From NCBI RefSeq assembly GCF_014201195.1, contig NZ_JACHDS010000001.1, positions 5,828,001-5,892,000 of the forward strand: 64,000 bases of DNA, read 5' to 3'. Origin of the DNA: Nocardiopsis mwathae. GTDB taxonomy: Bacteria; Actinomycetota; Actinomycetes; Streptosporangiales; Streptosporangiaceae. Positions 1 to 7,659 of the stretch are shown one piece after another. Position 1 is the stretch's first letter, and the number at the start of each line of letters is the position of its first letter. A program made the translations under genes and the position numbers. Below the pieces are notes generated by a model, which had not been told where the DNA came from, searched no databases, and worked only from the letters and a program-made list of their open reading frames with translations.

Positions 1-110
1 CACGATGGCGTCCACTCTCCGCCCCGAACTCGGAGACATGTGCCCCGGGTGTGCCCTACGGCAGTGGCCGGAGCATGAAACTGCTGGTCAGAGAACCGGG
101 CGGCTAGCGG

Positions 111-608
111 TCAGCGGTAGTTGACGAACTGGAGGGCCAGGTCGAGGTCCTTCTCCTTGAGCAGGTTGATGACCGACTGCAGATCGTCCTTCTTCTTGGA
201 GCTGACACGCAGCTCCTCGCCCTGGATCTGGGCTTTGACGCCCTTGGGGCCCTCTTCGCGGATGATCTTGGAGATCTTCTTGCCGTCCTCGGTGGAGATG
301 CCCTCCTTGAGGGCGACCGGCAGGCGGTACTCCTTGCCGGAGATCTTCGGCTCGTCGGCCGGGTCGAGGACCTTCAGCGAGACGCTGCGCTTGATCAGCT
401 TCTCCTTGAACACGTCGTATGCGGCCTTGACGCGCTCCTCGGAGTTGGCGCGGACCTCCACGCCCTGGTCGCCCGACCAGCTGATGGAGGCGCCGGTCCC
501 CTTGAAGTCGAAGCGCTGGGAGAGTTCCTTGCCGGTCTGGTTCAGCGCGTTGTCGACCTCCTGGCGGTCGAGCTTGGATACGACGTCGAAACTGGACTCA
601 GCGGCCAC
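111..608 (-). CDS. yajQ: YajQ family nucleotide-binding protein
   Basis: The 165-residue protein matches the usual length of the YajQ family of small cytoplasmic nucleotide-binding proteins; some Gram-negative members bind cyclic di-GMP, and the role in actinomycetes is not established. Visible family features are the N-terminal [15 protein letters not shown] stretch, [10 protein letters not shown] near residue 35 and the C-terminal LALQFVNYR. The GTG start at 608 is preceded by an AAAGGTG ribosome binding site, and the next residues are [10 protein letters not shown] as in relatives. It is a single gene on the minus strand, divergent from tRNA-Tyr, with no operon partner visible. Confidence 0.93.
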   Translation of the reverse strand: MAAESSFDVVSKLDRQEVDNALNQTGKELSQRFDFKGTGASISWSGDQGVEVRANSEERVKAAYDVFKEKLIKRSVSLKVLDPADEPKISGKEYRLPVALKEGISTEDGKKISKIIREEGPKGVKAQIQGEELRVSSKKKDDLQSVINLLKEKDLDLALQFVNYR

Positions 609-883
609 GTGTGTTCACACCTTTGACAGACGGTTGGCAGACGACCTTCGGGACCGCCCCGCAGGGCGGCCCGAGGGGTGGTGTCGACGCAGCCGGTCCG
701 CGACGGGCAGGTCCGCGTTCGTCCGGCTGCGGCAGAGACAGAGCTTAGTCGTGCGGTGGCCGCCGTGCCCGGACAGCATGCCGAACGCGGCCTCAATCGC
801 CCGGGAGGCAATCGATTTCGTGTCCGCGCCACATGTCCGCTATCCTCATTCATGCGCCGCGACGACCACGTCGCCGCATCCCA

Positions 884-965
884 GGCAGGTTGCCCGAGTG
901 GCCAAAGGGAGCGGTCTGTAAAACCGCCGGCTCAGCCTACGCAGGTTCGAACCCTGCACCTGCCA
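884..965 (+). tRNA. tRNA-Tyr (GTA)
   Basis: A complete class II tRNA cloverleaf can be folded. The acceptor arms are GGCAGGT (884-890) and ACCTGCC (958-964) with discriminator A965. The anticodon stem GCGGT/ACCGC encloses loop CTGTAAA with anticodon GTA at 918-920. A long variable arm follows, as expected for bacterial tRNA-Tyr, and the T arm GCAGG-TTCGAAC-CCTGC is perfect. A full CCA end is not encoded. Confidence 0.96.
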
Positions 966-976
966 CCCGAGGAGAA

Positions 977-1016
977 CGCCCTCTGACCGCGCTTGTGCCG
1001 GTCAGGGGGCGCTTTC
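977..1016 (+). terminator. Terminator hairpin after tRNA-Tyr
   Basis: The arms at 977-989 and 999-1011 (CGCCCTCTGACCG with CGGTCAGGGGGCG, one G-T wobble) form a 13-bp stem with a 9-base loop, followed by CTTTCGT. It lies 12 bases after the tRNA and probably ends its transcript. Confidence 0.7.
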
Positions 1017-1547
1017 GTGTCCGTGGGCCCCGATCCGGGGATTTGTCGCGGTGCGATGCCGGTGTGTCGGACCGGGGGCGCGGTCGGCCGTTGTTCGGCA
1101 GGGGCGACACCGACCGGGCCGGGCGGGTGGTTCTTCCGAGCGGCGCCGTGCTTCCCCGCCGCGGTCCTGCCCCGGCGCCGGCCGGTCCGCTAGGGCGTGT
1201 TCGGCGGATGCTTTCCTCCTGAGCGAGCGTCGTTCCGGTGGCCGCGAGCCGGGAATGATCCGTCGAACACATCCCCAACCTCTCAGGGCAGTACACCTAG
1301 GGCGGAGCGACACGCGACACGCCGTGTTCCCGCGGCGATTCTCCGGTGGAGCTATCCCGACATGGTGGAAATCCTTCGCTCGGAAGCGTCCGCGACGCCC
1401 GACTCCGCCGTGATTCAAGCTGATTTCATCGCGTGCGGTAAATGTTTTTCCAAAAGATTCGCCAATGGTCCTTGCATTGCAAGCCGTTTTTATCTCCAAT
1501 CATCCCCGAAGGGATGAACTGGACATTTGGAGTCAGGTGTTTTGTCG
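1017..1547. other. Non-coding interval with an IS-end-like motif
   Basis: No convincing gene is seen here; open frames on both strands are low-complexity shadows. From about 1420 the DNA becomes unusually AT-rich for this genome. The interval contains the 20-base CTAG-flanked motif at 1190-1209 (listed separately). The rest probably holds upstream control DNA for the secreted-protein array, but no specific site was recognised. Confidence 0.5.
1190..1209 (+). repeat. CTAG-flanked IS-end-like motif, copy 1
   Basis: CTAGGGCGTGTTCGGCGGAT matches a second copy at 5226-5245 at 18 of 20 positions. Both start with CTAG, a common insertion target of some IS5-type elements. No transposase gene is nearby, so this is at most a remnant or a miniature element. 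Confidence 0.4.
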
Positions 1548-1577
1548 TTGACAAAACTATTGGCGCCGGAAGATGAT
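1548..1577 (+). promoter_or_regulatory. Likely promoter of the secreted-protein array
   Basis: A consensus -35 TTGACA (1548-1553) is followed after 18 bases by GATGAT (1572-1577), one base from TATGAT. It lies about 80 bases upstream of the first gene of the four-gene array, inside an AT-rich stretch. Confidence 0.5.
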
Positions 1578-1659
1578 TGCCCACGTCCACCGCATCAGGG
1601 ATGCCTGTCTTGGCGTCCTCATTCTCAGTAACCTCGTCTTTATCATCGGGGGATCCGTC

Positions 1660-1920
1660 ATGAAAAAGCTCGTAGCTGCGGGAGCCGCAGCTAGCGCGCT
1701 CTTGGGCGCAACGCTCATGGCTGCGCCCGCTCACGCAAACGGTCAGGCCAACAACAACTTCCAAGTGCTGCCCGTCCAGGTGTGCAACGCCAATGTCGGC
1801 GTGCTGGGTCTGGCGCTGCCGCTCGCTTCGCCACAGAAGACCGGCCACTGCACGAATGGTCCTGTCAGCAAGAACGTGGGCCACCACCACCACAAGAAGC
1901 ACCACGGCCACCACCACTGA
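1660..1920 (+). CDS. Small secreted His-tailed protein 1 (rodlin/chaplin-like, tentative)
   Basis: This is the first of four tandem paralogues. The 86-residue product begins MKKLVAAGAAASALLGA and ends the signal peptide at about APAHA-N, leaving a mature chain of roughly 60 residues. The mature part has QANNNFQVLPVQVCNANVGV, a second cysteine in GHCTNGPV, and a tail GHHHHKKHHGHHH. The two cysteines probably form a disulphide, and the tail should bind metal ions or become charged at low pH. The ATG at 1660 was chosen over an upstream in-frame ATG because GGGGGAT precedes it and a clean signal peptide starts there. The pattern of ANVG, SPQ and CT(N) resembles parts of streptomycete rodlins (cell-surface fibre proteins), but that likeness is from memory and function is unknown. 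Confidence 0.85.
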   Translation: MKKLVAAGAAASALLGATLMAAPAHANGQANNNFQVLPVQVCNANVGVLGLALPLASPQKTGHCTNGPVSKNVGHHHHKKHHGHHH

Positions 1921-1939
1921 CCACGAAAGAGGGAACCCC

Positions 1940-2203
1940 ATGCTTCGCAAGCTGGGAATCGCCGGCCTCGCCGTCGGCGCTGCGATGGGCGCAGTCTTGG
2001 CCGCCACGCCCGCCAACGCGGATGTGCAGGCCAACAACAACCTGCAGCTGATTCCTTTGCAGGTGTGTAACGCCAACGTCGGCGTGCTCGGCGCGGCCGT
2101 TCCGATCTTCTCGCCGCAGACGGCGAAGAACTGCACCAACGGCCCGGTCAACACGAGCATCAGCCACCACCACCACAAGAAGCACCACGGCCACCACCAC
2201 TGA
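1940..2203 (+). CDS. Small secreted His-tailed protein 2
   Basis: The second paralogue has 87 residues. Signal peptide MLRKLGIAGLAVGAAMGAVL ends near TPANA-D. The mature core has QANNNLQLIPLQVCNANVGV, then SPQTAKNCTNGPVNTS, and it ends in SHHHHKKHHGHHH. It starts 19 bases after the stop of copy 1, with AAGAGGGAA as ribosome binding site, so the genes form an operon. Its N-terminus MLRK is shared with copies 3 and 4 but not with copy 1. A function is not assigned; see the first copy for possible relationships. Confidence 0.86.
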   Translation: MLRKLGIAGLAVGAAMGAVLAATPANADVQANNNLQLIPLQVCNANVGVLGAAVPIFSPQTAKNCTNGPVNTSISHHHHKKHHGHHH

Positions 2204-2222
2204 CCCAAAGGAAGGAAGCGCC

Positions 2223-2486
2223 ATGCTTCGCAAGCTGGCCATCACCGGCCTCGCCGCCGGCGCCGCCCTGAGTGCGGTTCTGTCCACTGTGCCCGCGCAC
2301 GCGAGCACGCAGGCCAACAACAACCTGCAGGTGCTCCCGATTCAGTTCTGCAACGCCAACGTCGGCGCGGTCATCGGCTTCGCCGTTCCGATCGCGTCGC
2401 CGCAGACGACGAAGAACTGCACCAACGGGCCGGTCAACACCAACGTTGACGTGCACCACAAGAAGAAGCACCACGGCCACTACTGA
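2223..2486 (+). CDS. Small secreted His-tailed protein 3
   Basis: The third paralogue has 87 residues and starts 19 bases after copy 2 behind a strong AAAGGAAGGA site. The signal peptide ends near VPAHA-S. The core carries NNNLQVLPIQFCNANVGA, then an inserted residue (VIGFAVPIASPQ) and NCTNGPVNTNV. The tail is the most divergent of the four, VHHKKKHHGHY, with fewer histidines and more lysines. The divergence in the tail, with strict conservation of the two-cysteine core, suggests the core is the functional part and the tail is tolerant. Confidence 0.86.
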   Translation: MLRKLAITGLAAGAALSAVLSTVPAHASTQANNNLQVLPIQFCNANVGAVIGFAVPIASPQTTKNCTNGPVNTNVDVHHKKKHHGHY

Positions 2487-2505
2487 TCAGGGAAGGAATC
2501 CCAAT

Positions 2506-2766
2506 ATGCTTCGCAAGTTCGCTGCGGGCGCTCTCATGGCCGGTGTGACGATGGGCACCGTCATGATGGCCGCGCCCGCCCAGGCCAACGGCGTCAACAA
2601 CAACCTGCAGCTGGTCCCGATCCAGCTCTGCAACGCCAATGTCGGCGTCCTCGGTGCGGCCATCCCGGTCTTCTCGCCGCAGACGACCAAGAACTGCACC
2701 AACGGCCCGGTCAACACCAACATCCAGAAGCACCACCACCACAAGAAGCACCACGGCTACTACTAG
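2506..2766 (+). CDS. Small secreted His-tailed protein 4
   Basis: The fourth paralogue has 86 residues. The ATG at 2506 follows GGGAAGGAA; a longer in-frame reading from 2272 overlaps copy 3 and is rejected. Signal peptide MLRKFAAGALMAGVTMGTVM ends near APAQA-N. The core is NNNLQLVPIQLCNANVGV, SPQTTKNCTNGPVNTNI, and the tail QKHHHHKKHHGYY ends in two tyrosines. A strong terminator follows, closing the four-gene unit. Confidence 0.86.
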   Translation: MLRKFAAGALMAGVTMGTVMMAAPAQANGVNNNLQLVPIQLCNANVGVLGAAIPVFSPQTTKNCTNGPVNTNIQKHHHHKKHHGYY

Positions 2767-2829
2767 GCCGGCAGCGGTCGACACGGTGGCCCAGACCCTG
2801 CCGCCGTCGGAACCGAGCTTCTGCGAGAA

Positions 2830-2886
2830 AGGGAGGATTCCCCGCGCCCGCCGCAACGGGCCGGGGGATCCTCCCCCTTTTTTTCC
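2830..2886 (+). terminator. Intrinsic terminator of the secreted-protein operon
   Basis: Near-perfect arms GGGAGGATTCCCCGCGCCCG (2831-2850) and CGGGCCGGGGGATCCTCCCC (from about 2857) form a long GC-rich hairpin followed by a run of seven T residues. It also lies against the convergent thiolase gene and may act for both strands. Confidence 0.88.
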
Positions 2887-2892
2887 TTTCCG

Positions 2893-4083
2893 TCACCGCC
2901 GGACGACGACCGCGGAGCCGTGCCCGAAAAGCCCCTGGTTCACCGCGAGTCCGACCCGCGCCGATTCCACCTGCCGCCCGGACGCGCGGCCCTGCAACTG
3001 CCGGGTGATCTCGCAGACCTGGGCGATCGCCTGCGCCGGGACCGCCTCCCCGAAACTCGCCAGACCGCCGCTGGGATTCACCGGAATGCGTCCGCCGATC
3101 TCCGTGGCGCCCTCGCGCAGCAACCCCTCGGCCGTACCCGGCGGGCACAGTCCGATGTCCTCGTACCAGTCCAGCTCCAGCGCGGTCGACAGGTCATAGA
3201 CCTCGGCCAGATCGAGATCGCCGGGGCCCACCCCCGCCTCCTCGTAGGCGGCTCGCGCGATGGAGGCGCGGAACGGCGTCTCGGGAGGTTCGGCGGCGAG
3301 GCGGGAATCGGTGGCGACGTCCGGTATCTCCAGCACGGGATCGGGGAATCGCGGTGTGACCGTGGCCGCCGCGCAGAGACGCACCAAAGGCCCCCGGAGG
3401 CGCCGCGCCTTCTCCATGCGCATCAGCACGAGTGCGGCCGCGCCGTCGCTGGTCGCGCAGATGTCCAGCAACCGCAGCGGGTCGGCCACCACGGGGGACG
3501 CCAGGACCTCGGCCTCGGTGACCTTCGCGCGGTAACGCGCGTGGGGGTTGGCCGCCCCGTGGCGCGCGTTCTTCACCTTCACCCGGGCGAAGTCGGCGGG
3601 CGTGCTGCCGTACAGCTCGATGCGGCGCCGTGCCGCCAGCGCGAAGTAGGTCGGGTTGGTGGCGCCGAGCAACCGGAAGCGGAGCCAGTCGGGGTCGTCC
3701 GGCCGGTCGCCCGCGACCGGGGCGAAGAAGCCCTTGGGCGCGGCGTCCGCCCCGACCACCAGGGCGGCGTCGCACAACCCGGCCAGGATCTGCGCGCGGG
3801 CCACCGCGATGGCCTGGGTCCCGCTCGCGCAGGCCGCGTAGCAGCTGGCGATCCGGGCGCCGCTCCAGCCGAGGGCCCGGGCGAAGGCGGCCCCGGCCAC
3901 GAAGCCCGGGTAGCCGTTGCGAATAGTGCACGCGCCGGAGATGAAGCCCACATCGGTGTGGTCGATCCCGGCGTCGGTGAGCGCGGCGCGCGCCGCGGCC
4001 ACGCCGTACTCCACGAAACCGCGCCCCCACTTGCCCCAGGGGTGCATCCCGGTGCCGACGACGGCGACCTCCCCGCCGCTCAC
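2893..4083 (-). CDS. Thiolase / lipid-transfer-protein family enzyme
   Basis: The 396-residue protein belongs to the SCP-x thiolase / lipid-transfer group. It has the thiolase nucleophile loop with Cys85 in YAACASGTQAI, the NPSGG turn and the C-terminal GHGSAVVV. Members act on acyl-CoA substrates. Those paired with a DUF35 protein, such as the mycobacterial steroid side-chain Ltp2 enzymes, are retro-aldolases and not true thiolases. The GTG start at 4083 overlaps the stop of the upstream DUF35 gene by four bases (GTGA), which implies translational coupling and a two-subunit enzyme. Substrate is unknown; fatty acid or steroid breakdown is plausible. Confidence 0.85.
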   Translation of the reverse strand: MSGGEVAVVGTGMHPWGKWGRGFVEYGVAAARAALTDAGIDHTDVGFISGACTIRNGYPGFVAGAAFARALGWSGARIASCYAACASGTQAIAVARAQILAGLCDAALVVGADAAPKGFFAPVAGDRPDDPDWLRFRLLGATNPTYFALAARRRIELYGSTPADFARVKVKNARHGAANPHARYRAKVTEAEVLASPVVADPLRLLDICATSDGAAALVLMRMEKARRLRGPLVRLCAAATVTPRFPDPVLEIPDVATDSRLAAEPPETPFRASIARAAYEEAGVGPGDLDLAEVYDLSTALELDWYEDIGLCPPGTAEGLLREGATEIGGRIPVNPSGGLASFGEAVPAQAIAQVCEITRQLQGRASGRQVESARVGLAVNQGLFGHGSAVVVRR

Positions 4084-4541
4084 CGCTCGACCCCGCCCGC
4101 GCCCCATGCGCGGGGGCGCCACTTCCAGATCAGGTACTCGTGCTCGCCGTCGGTGTGGAGCACGTCCGCGGCCAGCTCCATCTCCCGGCCGATCTCCAGG
4201 TCGTCCACGGTCACCCCGGGCACCGTCTGGCCCAGCACGATGATGCGCTCGGCCGCGAGCTCCACCGCGGCCAGGGTGAACGGCTCGTAGGGATCGCTCC
4301 GCGCGATGTAGGGGGCCGGCGGCGGGTACCGGCTGTCGGTGTAGGACCAGACGCGGCCGCGCCGCGACAGCCGGATGCCGGGGAGGTCCTCGCCGGTGCA
4401 GCGCGGGTTGCGGCAGAAGCCGTGCTCCGGGGGAAAGTGCACGGTGCCGCACGCGGCACAGCGCGTCCCGAGCAGGTGCGGTCCGTCGGCGTCGACCGTG
4501 AACCATCCCTCGGCGGCGGAGACACGTCTCGTTCCCATCAC
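4080..4541 (-). CDS. DUF35 OB-fold / zinc-ribbon acyl-CoA-binding protein
   Basis: The 153-residue protein has the DUF35 layout. An N-terminal helix is followed by a zinc ribbon with cysteines in RCAACGTVHFPP and FCRNPRCTG (residues about 24-47), then an OB fold ending in the VLHTDGEHEYLIWKWRPR region. DUF35 proteins partner thiolase-like enzymes and help hold the acyl-CoA. It is the first gene of the two-gene operon and its stop overlaps the start of the thiolase. A palindromic operator candidate lies 15 bases upstream of its ATG. Confidence 0.86.
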   Translation of the reverse strand: MMGTRRVSAAEGWFTVDADGPHLLGTRCAACGTVHFPPEHGFCRNPRCTGEDLPGIRLSRRGRVWSYTDSRYPPPAPYIARSDPYEPFTLAAVELAAERIIVLGQTVPGVTVDDLEIGREMELAADVLHTDGEHEYLIWKWRPRAWGAGGVER

Positions 4542-4555
4542 CTACGTATAGCAGT

Positions 4556-4565
4556 CAAGCGCTTG
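4556..4565. promoter_or_regulatory. Putative TetR-type operator (CAAGCGCTTG)
   Basis: The perfect 10-base palindrome CAAGCGCTTG lies just upstream of the DUF35/thiolase operon, followed by TTTGG. TetR-family regulators of fatty-acid genes in actinomycetes often use AAGCGCTT-type sites, so repression with release by an acyl-CoA is a reasonable guess. No regulator gene is adjacent. Confidence 0.45.
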
Positions 4566-4712
4566 TTTGGTAAGTGGTGTGCCAGGCCGCGGGTGTGGAC
4601 GTGGGCCCCGGCCGTTGTGGACGTCTCCAGGCAGGCCACCCGGAAGTGAGAGCCACCGCAGCACCGGGGATCACCCGATTGCGCGGCTTGCGCAACGGCG
4701 GGAGGAAAACGC

Positions 4713-5225
4713 ATGGGAACGACACGTCTGGCCGTCATCGGGGCGATCTGCGCCCTCATGGCCCTCACCGGCTGCGGCGACCGAAACGGGGGCGCCGGAG
4801 GTGACCAGGACGGCGGGCCGTCGCCGACCCCGGCCGACCCCACGGCCGAGGAGAACGCCCAGGGCGGCGACGAGTACGACGAGATCTACGTCTTCAACAC
4901 CTACGGCGACGAGCAGGGCTACCCCGACCAGCGCCCCGAGGTCCTCGTCGCCTCGGAATTCACCACCTTCAACGGGCTCACCTGGTCCGCCTGGGGGTCG
5001 GTGCCCGCCTCAGGCGACGGCTACGTGCTGGGTACCTGGTGCCTCCCCGAGTGCCAGGACGACCCCTACCCGGTCACCGTCGAGCTCGGCGAACCCGAGC
5101 TCTTCGACGGCGACGCCTACTACACCACCTACTGGGTCACCGAGGACTCCGAGATACCCGATGACATGAGGAAGCTGATGGAGGAGTCCGACGGAGGCCG
5201 GCTGATGGTCCCCTCCGGCTACTAG
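4713..5225 (+). CDS. Putative secreted lipoprotein
   Basis: The 170-residue protein has a lipoprotein signal peptide ending in the lipobox LTGC, with Cys21 as the lipidated residue. An acidic, Gly/Pro/Asp-rich linker (residues 22-55) follows, then a soluble domain rich in Tyr, Trp and Asp with two further cysteines in GTWCLPECQDD. GGGAGGAAAA precedes the ATG. It does not resemble a family I recognise. It should be anchored to the outer face of the membrane. Directly after the stop codon lies the IS-end-like motif. Confidence 0.75.
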   Translation: MGTTRLAVIGAICALMALTGCGDRNGGAGGDQDGGPSPTPADPTAEENAQGGDEYDEIYVFNTYGDEQGYPDQRPEVLVASEFTTFNGLTWSAWGSVPASGDGYVLGTWCLPECQDDPYPVTVELGEPELFDGDAYYTTYWVTEDSEIPDDMRKLMEESDGGRLMVPSGY

Positions 5226-5245
5226 CTAGGGCGTGCTCTGCGGAT
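5226..5245 (+). repeat. CTAG-flanked IS-end-like motif, copy 2
   Basis: CTAGGGCGTGCTCTGCGGAT starts on the base after the lipoprotein stop codon and matches the copy at 1190-1209 at 18 of 20 positions. It sits about 170 bases upstream of the truncated jetA. The interval to 5412 has no gene, and no missing jetA sequence is found in any frame. Confidence 0.4.
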
Positions 5246-5412
5246 CATGTCCCAGCCGCCACGTACAGCGGGGAGAGCATCCCGCAGACTCCTCAAAGAT
5301 TTACAGGGGTCGGTTTCTTTGCAGGTCAAGGCGTAAATTCGGGTCCCTTCAGGTCGGTTGGAGCCCGGGATTCGGCCGCGGCGGTGGCCCAGGGTCTTTA
5401 GTCTGCTGAGTT

Positions 5413-6159
5413 GTGGGTGACTCAGCGAACCAGGCGACGGCGGCCGCCGCCGACGGTGGCGTGCGCGCCGGCGGGGGCGACGGCGACACAGGCGCTCCCG
5501 TGCCCAGGCACGGCCGCGCAGCGCTGCTCCGCCTCGCCACCTGGTTCGAAGCCGCCGAGTCCGATACCGCCCACGAGCTCTTCACCGCCGCCTTCGGCGC
5601 CCACCCCGCCCGCCACCTCGGCGGCACCGGTGAGGACGCGGTGGCCGCGACGACGAGCTGGTGGGACGCCCCGCTGGCGCGCACCGCCGCGCTCCGCCTG
5701 GCCGGCGCCCTGCCGGCCGCCCCCGTCCCCGACCACGGCGACCAGCAGGCGCGGCTGCGCGACGCCGCCGAGTCCTCCGCGCACTGGCGCCGCACCGCCG
5801 CCCAGGAGCTGCGCCGGGTGCTGGCCGAGCCCACGGGCGACGACGCCCGACCGCACCTGTCCGGTCTCGCGCTGGACGTGCTCATGGAACTGCTCACCGC
5901 CGCTTTGGGCGCCGGTGACGCCACCCTGTCCCCGGTCTGCGCGGGTGACCTCGAACTCGGTATCCGGCTGCACGTCCGCAGCGTCCCCGATGCGCGGATC
6001 ATCCTGCGCGGAGCGGACGGCGACCTTACCCTCGAAGGGCTGCGCATGCAGGTCACGGCCTATGCCGTCGAAACGGGCACCGATGATGCAGCCGACGGCG
6101 CGTGCGACCGCGGCGTGCCGGAGCCGGAGGCTGCGGCACGGCTGGTCCGCCAGGCGTGA
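5413..6159 (+). pseudogene. JetA-like (DUF2397/TIGR02677), C-terminal half only
   Basis: The 248-residue frame matches, from about residue 32, the C-terminal half of Wadjet type II JetA, the MukF/kleisin-like subunit. Features recalled from the family are LLRLATWFEAAESDTAHEL, FGAHPARHLGG, WWDAPL, DHGDQQARLRDAAE and the final TLEGLRMQV. Full JetA proteins are near 490 residues, so roughly 250 N-terminal residues, including winged-helix parts, are missing. The possible start is a GTG at 5413 without a good ribosome binding site, and a stop codon in frame at 5407-5409 blocks extension. The break lies close to an IS-end-like motif. It may be a dead remnant or a minimal subunit; I favour remnant. 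Confidence 0.72.
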
Positions 6160-6281
6160 ACCGCGGCGGCGGCACGTTCGGGAGCCCCCGACCGCGCGGC
6201 CGGCCGACACCGATCGGGAGGGACCGGAGCCCGCACGGCTCCGGCCACCGCACAACGAGGCGCAGGAGGTGACGGACACCA

Positions 6282-7529
6282 GTGGAGTCCAGCGAGGACA
6301 TCGCACTCACCGGGGAACGCCAGGCGGCCGCGCGGCTGCTACTGGCCACCCCGATCGTCACCGCCCGCACCCACCCTGAGGACTTCGCGGTCATCCGCAC
6401 CCACTCCGACTGGCTGACCCAGCGGTTCCAGCGCATCCTGGGCTACCGCCTGACGGTCGCGGCCGACCACGCGCGCCTCGCCAAGACCGGCCTCGTCCGG
6501 TCCGTCGCCACTCCGCTCACCCGCGCCGGCGGCGCGTTCTTCTCCCCCCGCGCCTACACCTACCTCGCCCTCACCCTGGCCGCGCTGGTCGAGGCGCCGG
6601 CCAAGCTCCCGGTCGCGCGCCTGGCCGCCGACGTGCATTCGGCGGCCGAGGAGGCCGGGCTCGACCTGGACCCGCGCGACCGGATGGCCGAGCGCCGCGT
6701 CTTCACCGCCGCACTGCGCCACCTGGCCACCTGGGGGGTGCTGACCGAGCGCGAGGGAAGCCTCGCGGAGTACGCCGCCGACGGAACCCGGGAGGTGTGG
6801 CTCGACGTCAGCGTCGAGCTCGCCCGCCGCGTGGTCGCCCACCCGCCGCACTCCGCCCCCGACCCCTCCGGTTACCTGGAGAGCATGGAGGGCGCCGACC
6901 CGTCCGGCGACGAGGCGGGCGAGGTCGCACTGCGCCGACTGCTCGCCGAGACCGCCGTCGTCTACCGCGGCGATCTCGCCGACCGGCAGCGCGAGCGCCT
7001 CGCCCACCATCAGTGGCGTGCGGTCGCCGAACTCGGCGACCTGCTCGGCTGCGACGCCGAGATCCGCGCCGAGGGGGTCGCGCTGATCATGCCCGACGAC
7101 GCCGAGGAGGAGCGCGGCGGTGCCTGCTGCTTCCCCAGCGGCGACCCGATCGGCCAGGCCGCGCTGCTCCTCCTGGAACGCCTGGTGACACGGCTGCGCC
7201 CGGAACACCTCCCGTGCGGCGCGGTCCCGGTCCCGCCCGACGTGCTGCGCGAGGAGCTCGCCGCGGTGGTCGGCCCCGGCGCGGAACCGCGTCGCCGCTG
7301 GGCCCGCACCGCCCTGTCGCACATCCCCGACCAGGACGATCTCACCGCCCGGGCGCTGCTGCTGCTCCGGGACGCCGGACTCATGGGCCGCCCCGCACCG
7401 GGCGCCGTCGGCCTCGACGGCTGGAACCTGCTCGCCGCAGCCGCGCGCTACGGCGGTCGGCGCGGCGAGCGGCCGCGGGATGCCGAGGACACGGCGGAGG
7501 ACGACGTGGAACCGGGAGCGGGGACGTGA
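6282..7529 (+). CDS. jetB: JetB-like (DUF2398/TIGR02678) Wadjet subunit
   Basis: The 415-residue protein is a full-length member of the TIGR02678/DUF2398 family, the MukE-like subunit of type II Wadjet, which binds the kleisin and SMC partners. Family-like stretches include AARLLLATPIVTARTHPEDF, YRLTVAADHARLAKTG and RAYTYLALTLAALVEA. The GTG start at 6282 follows AGGAGGTG with suitable spacing. It lies 122 bases after the jetA remnant and before jetC in the usual A-B-C order. The last 20 residues are acidic and disordered. Confidence 0.85.
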   Translation: MESSEDIALTGERQAAARLLLATPIVTARTHPEDFAVIRTHSDWLTQRFQRILGYRLTVAADHARLAKTGLVRSVATPLTRAGGAFFSPRAYTYLALTLAALVEAPAKLPVARLAADVHSAAEEAGLDLDPRDRMAERRVFTAALRHLATWGVLTEREGSLAEYAADGTREVWLDVSVELARRVVAHPPHSAPDPSGYLESMEGADPSGDEAGEVALRRLLAETAVVYRGDLADRQRERLAHHQWRAVAELGDLLGCDAEIRAEGVALIMPDDAEEERGGACCFPSGDPIGQAALLLLERLVTRLRPEHLPCGAVPVPPDVLREELAAVVGPGAEPRRRWARTALSHIPDQDDLTARALLLLRDAGLMGRPAPGAVGLDGWNLLAAAARYGGRRGERPRDAEDTAEDDVEPGAGT

Positions 7530-7659
7530 CGAGCACGGCAGCGCCTTCTGGGCGAATGACGTCCGGCCACCGGTCGGGATCCGGGACAATGTCAGCACCA
7601 TCGGCGGGCGGGCCTACCCCGGCCAGGGCCGCGGTAGGACACGGAGCGGAGGACGATCG

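Noticed and set aside
2272-2505. Upstream extension of the fourth secreted protein
   Set aside because: The extension overlaps copy 3 out of frame and encodes an Arg/Ser/Thr-rich shadow; the ATG at 2506 has a ribosome site and starts a clean signal peptide.
5226-5412. Search for the missing N-terminal half of JetA upstream
   Set aside because: No frame in this interval resembles the family; a simple frameshift cannot explain the loss.
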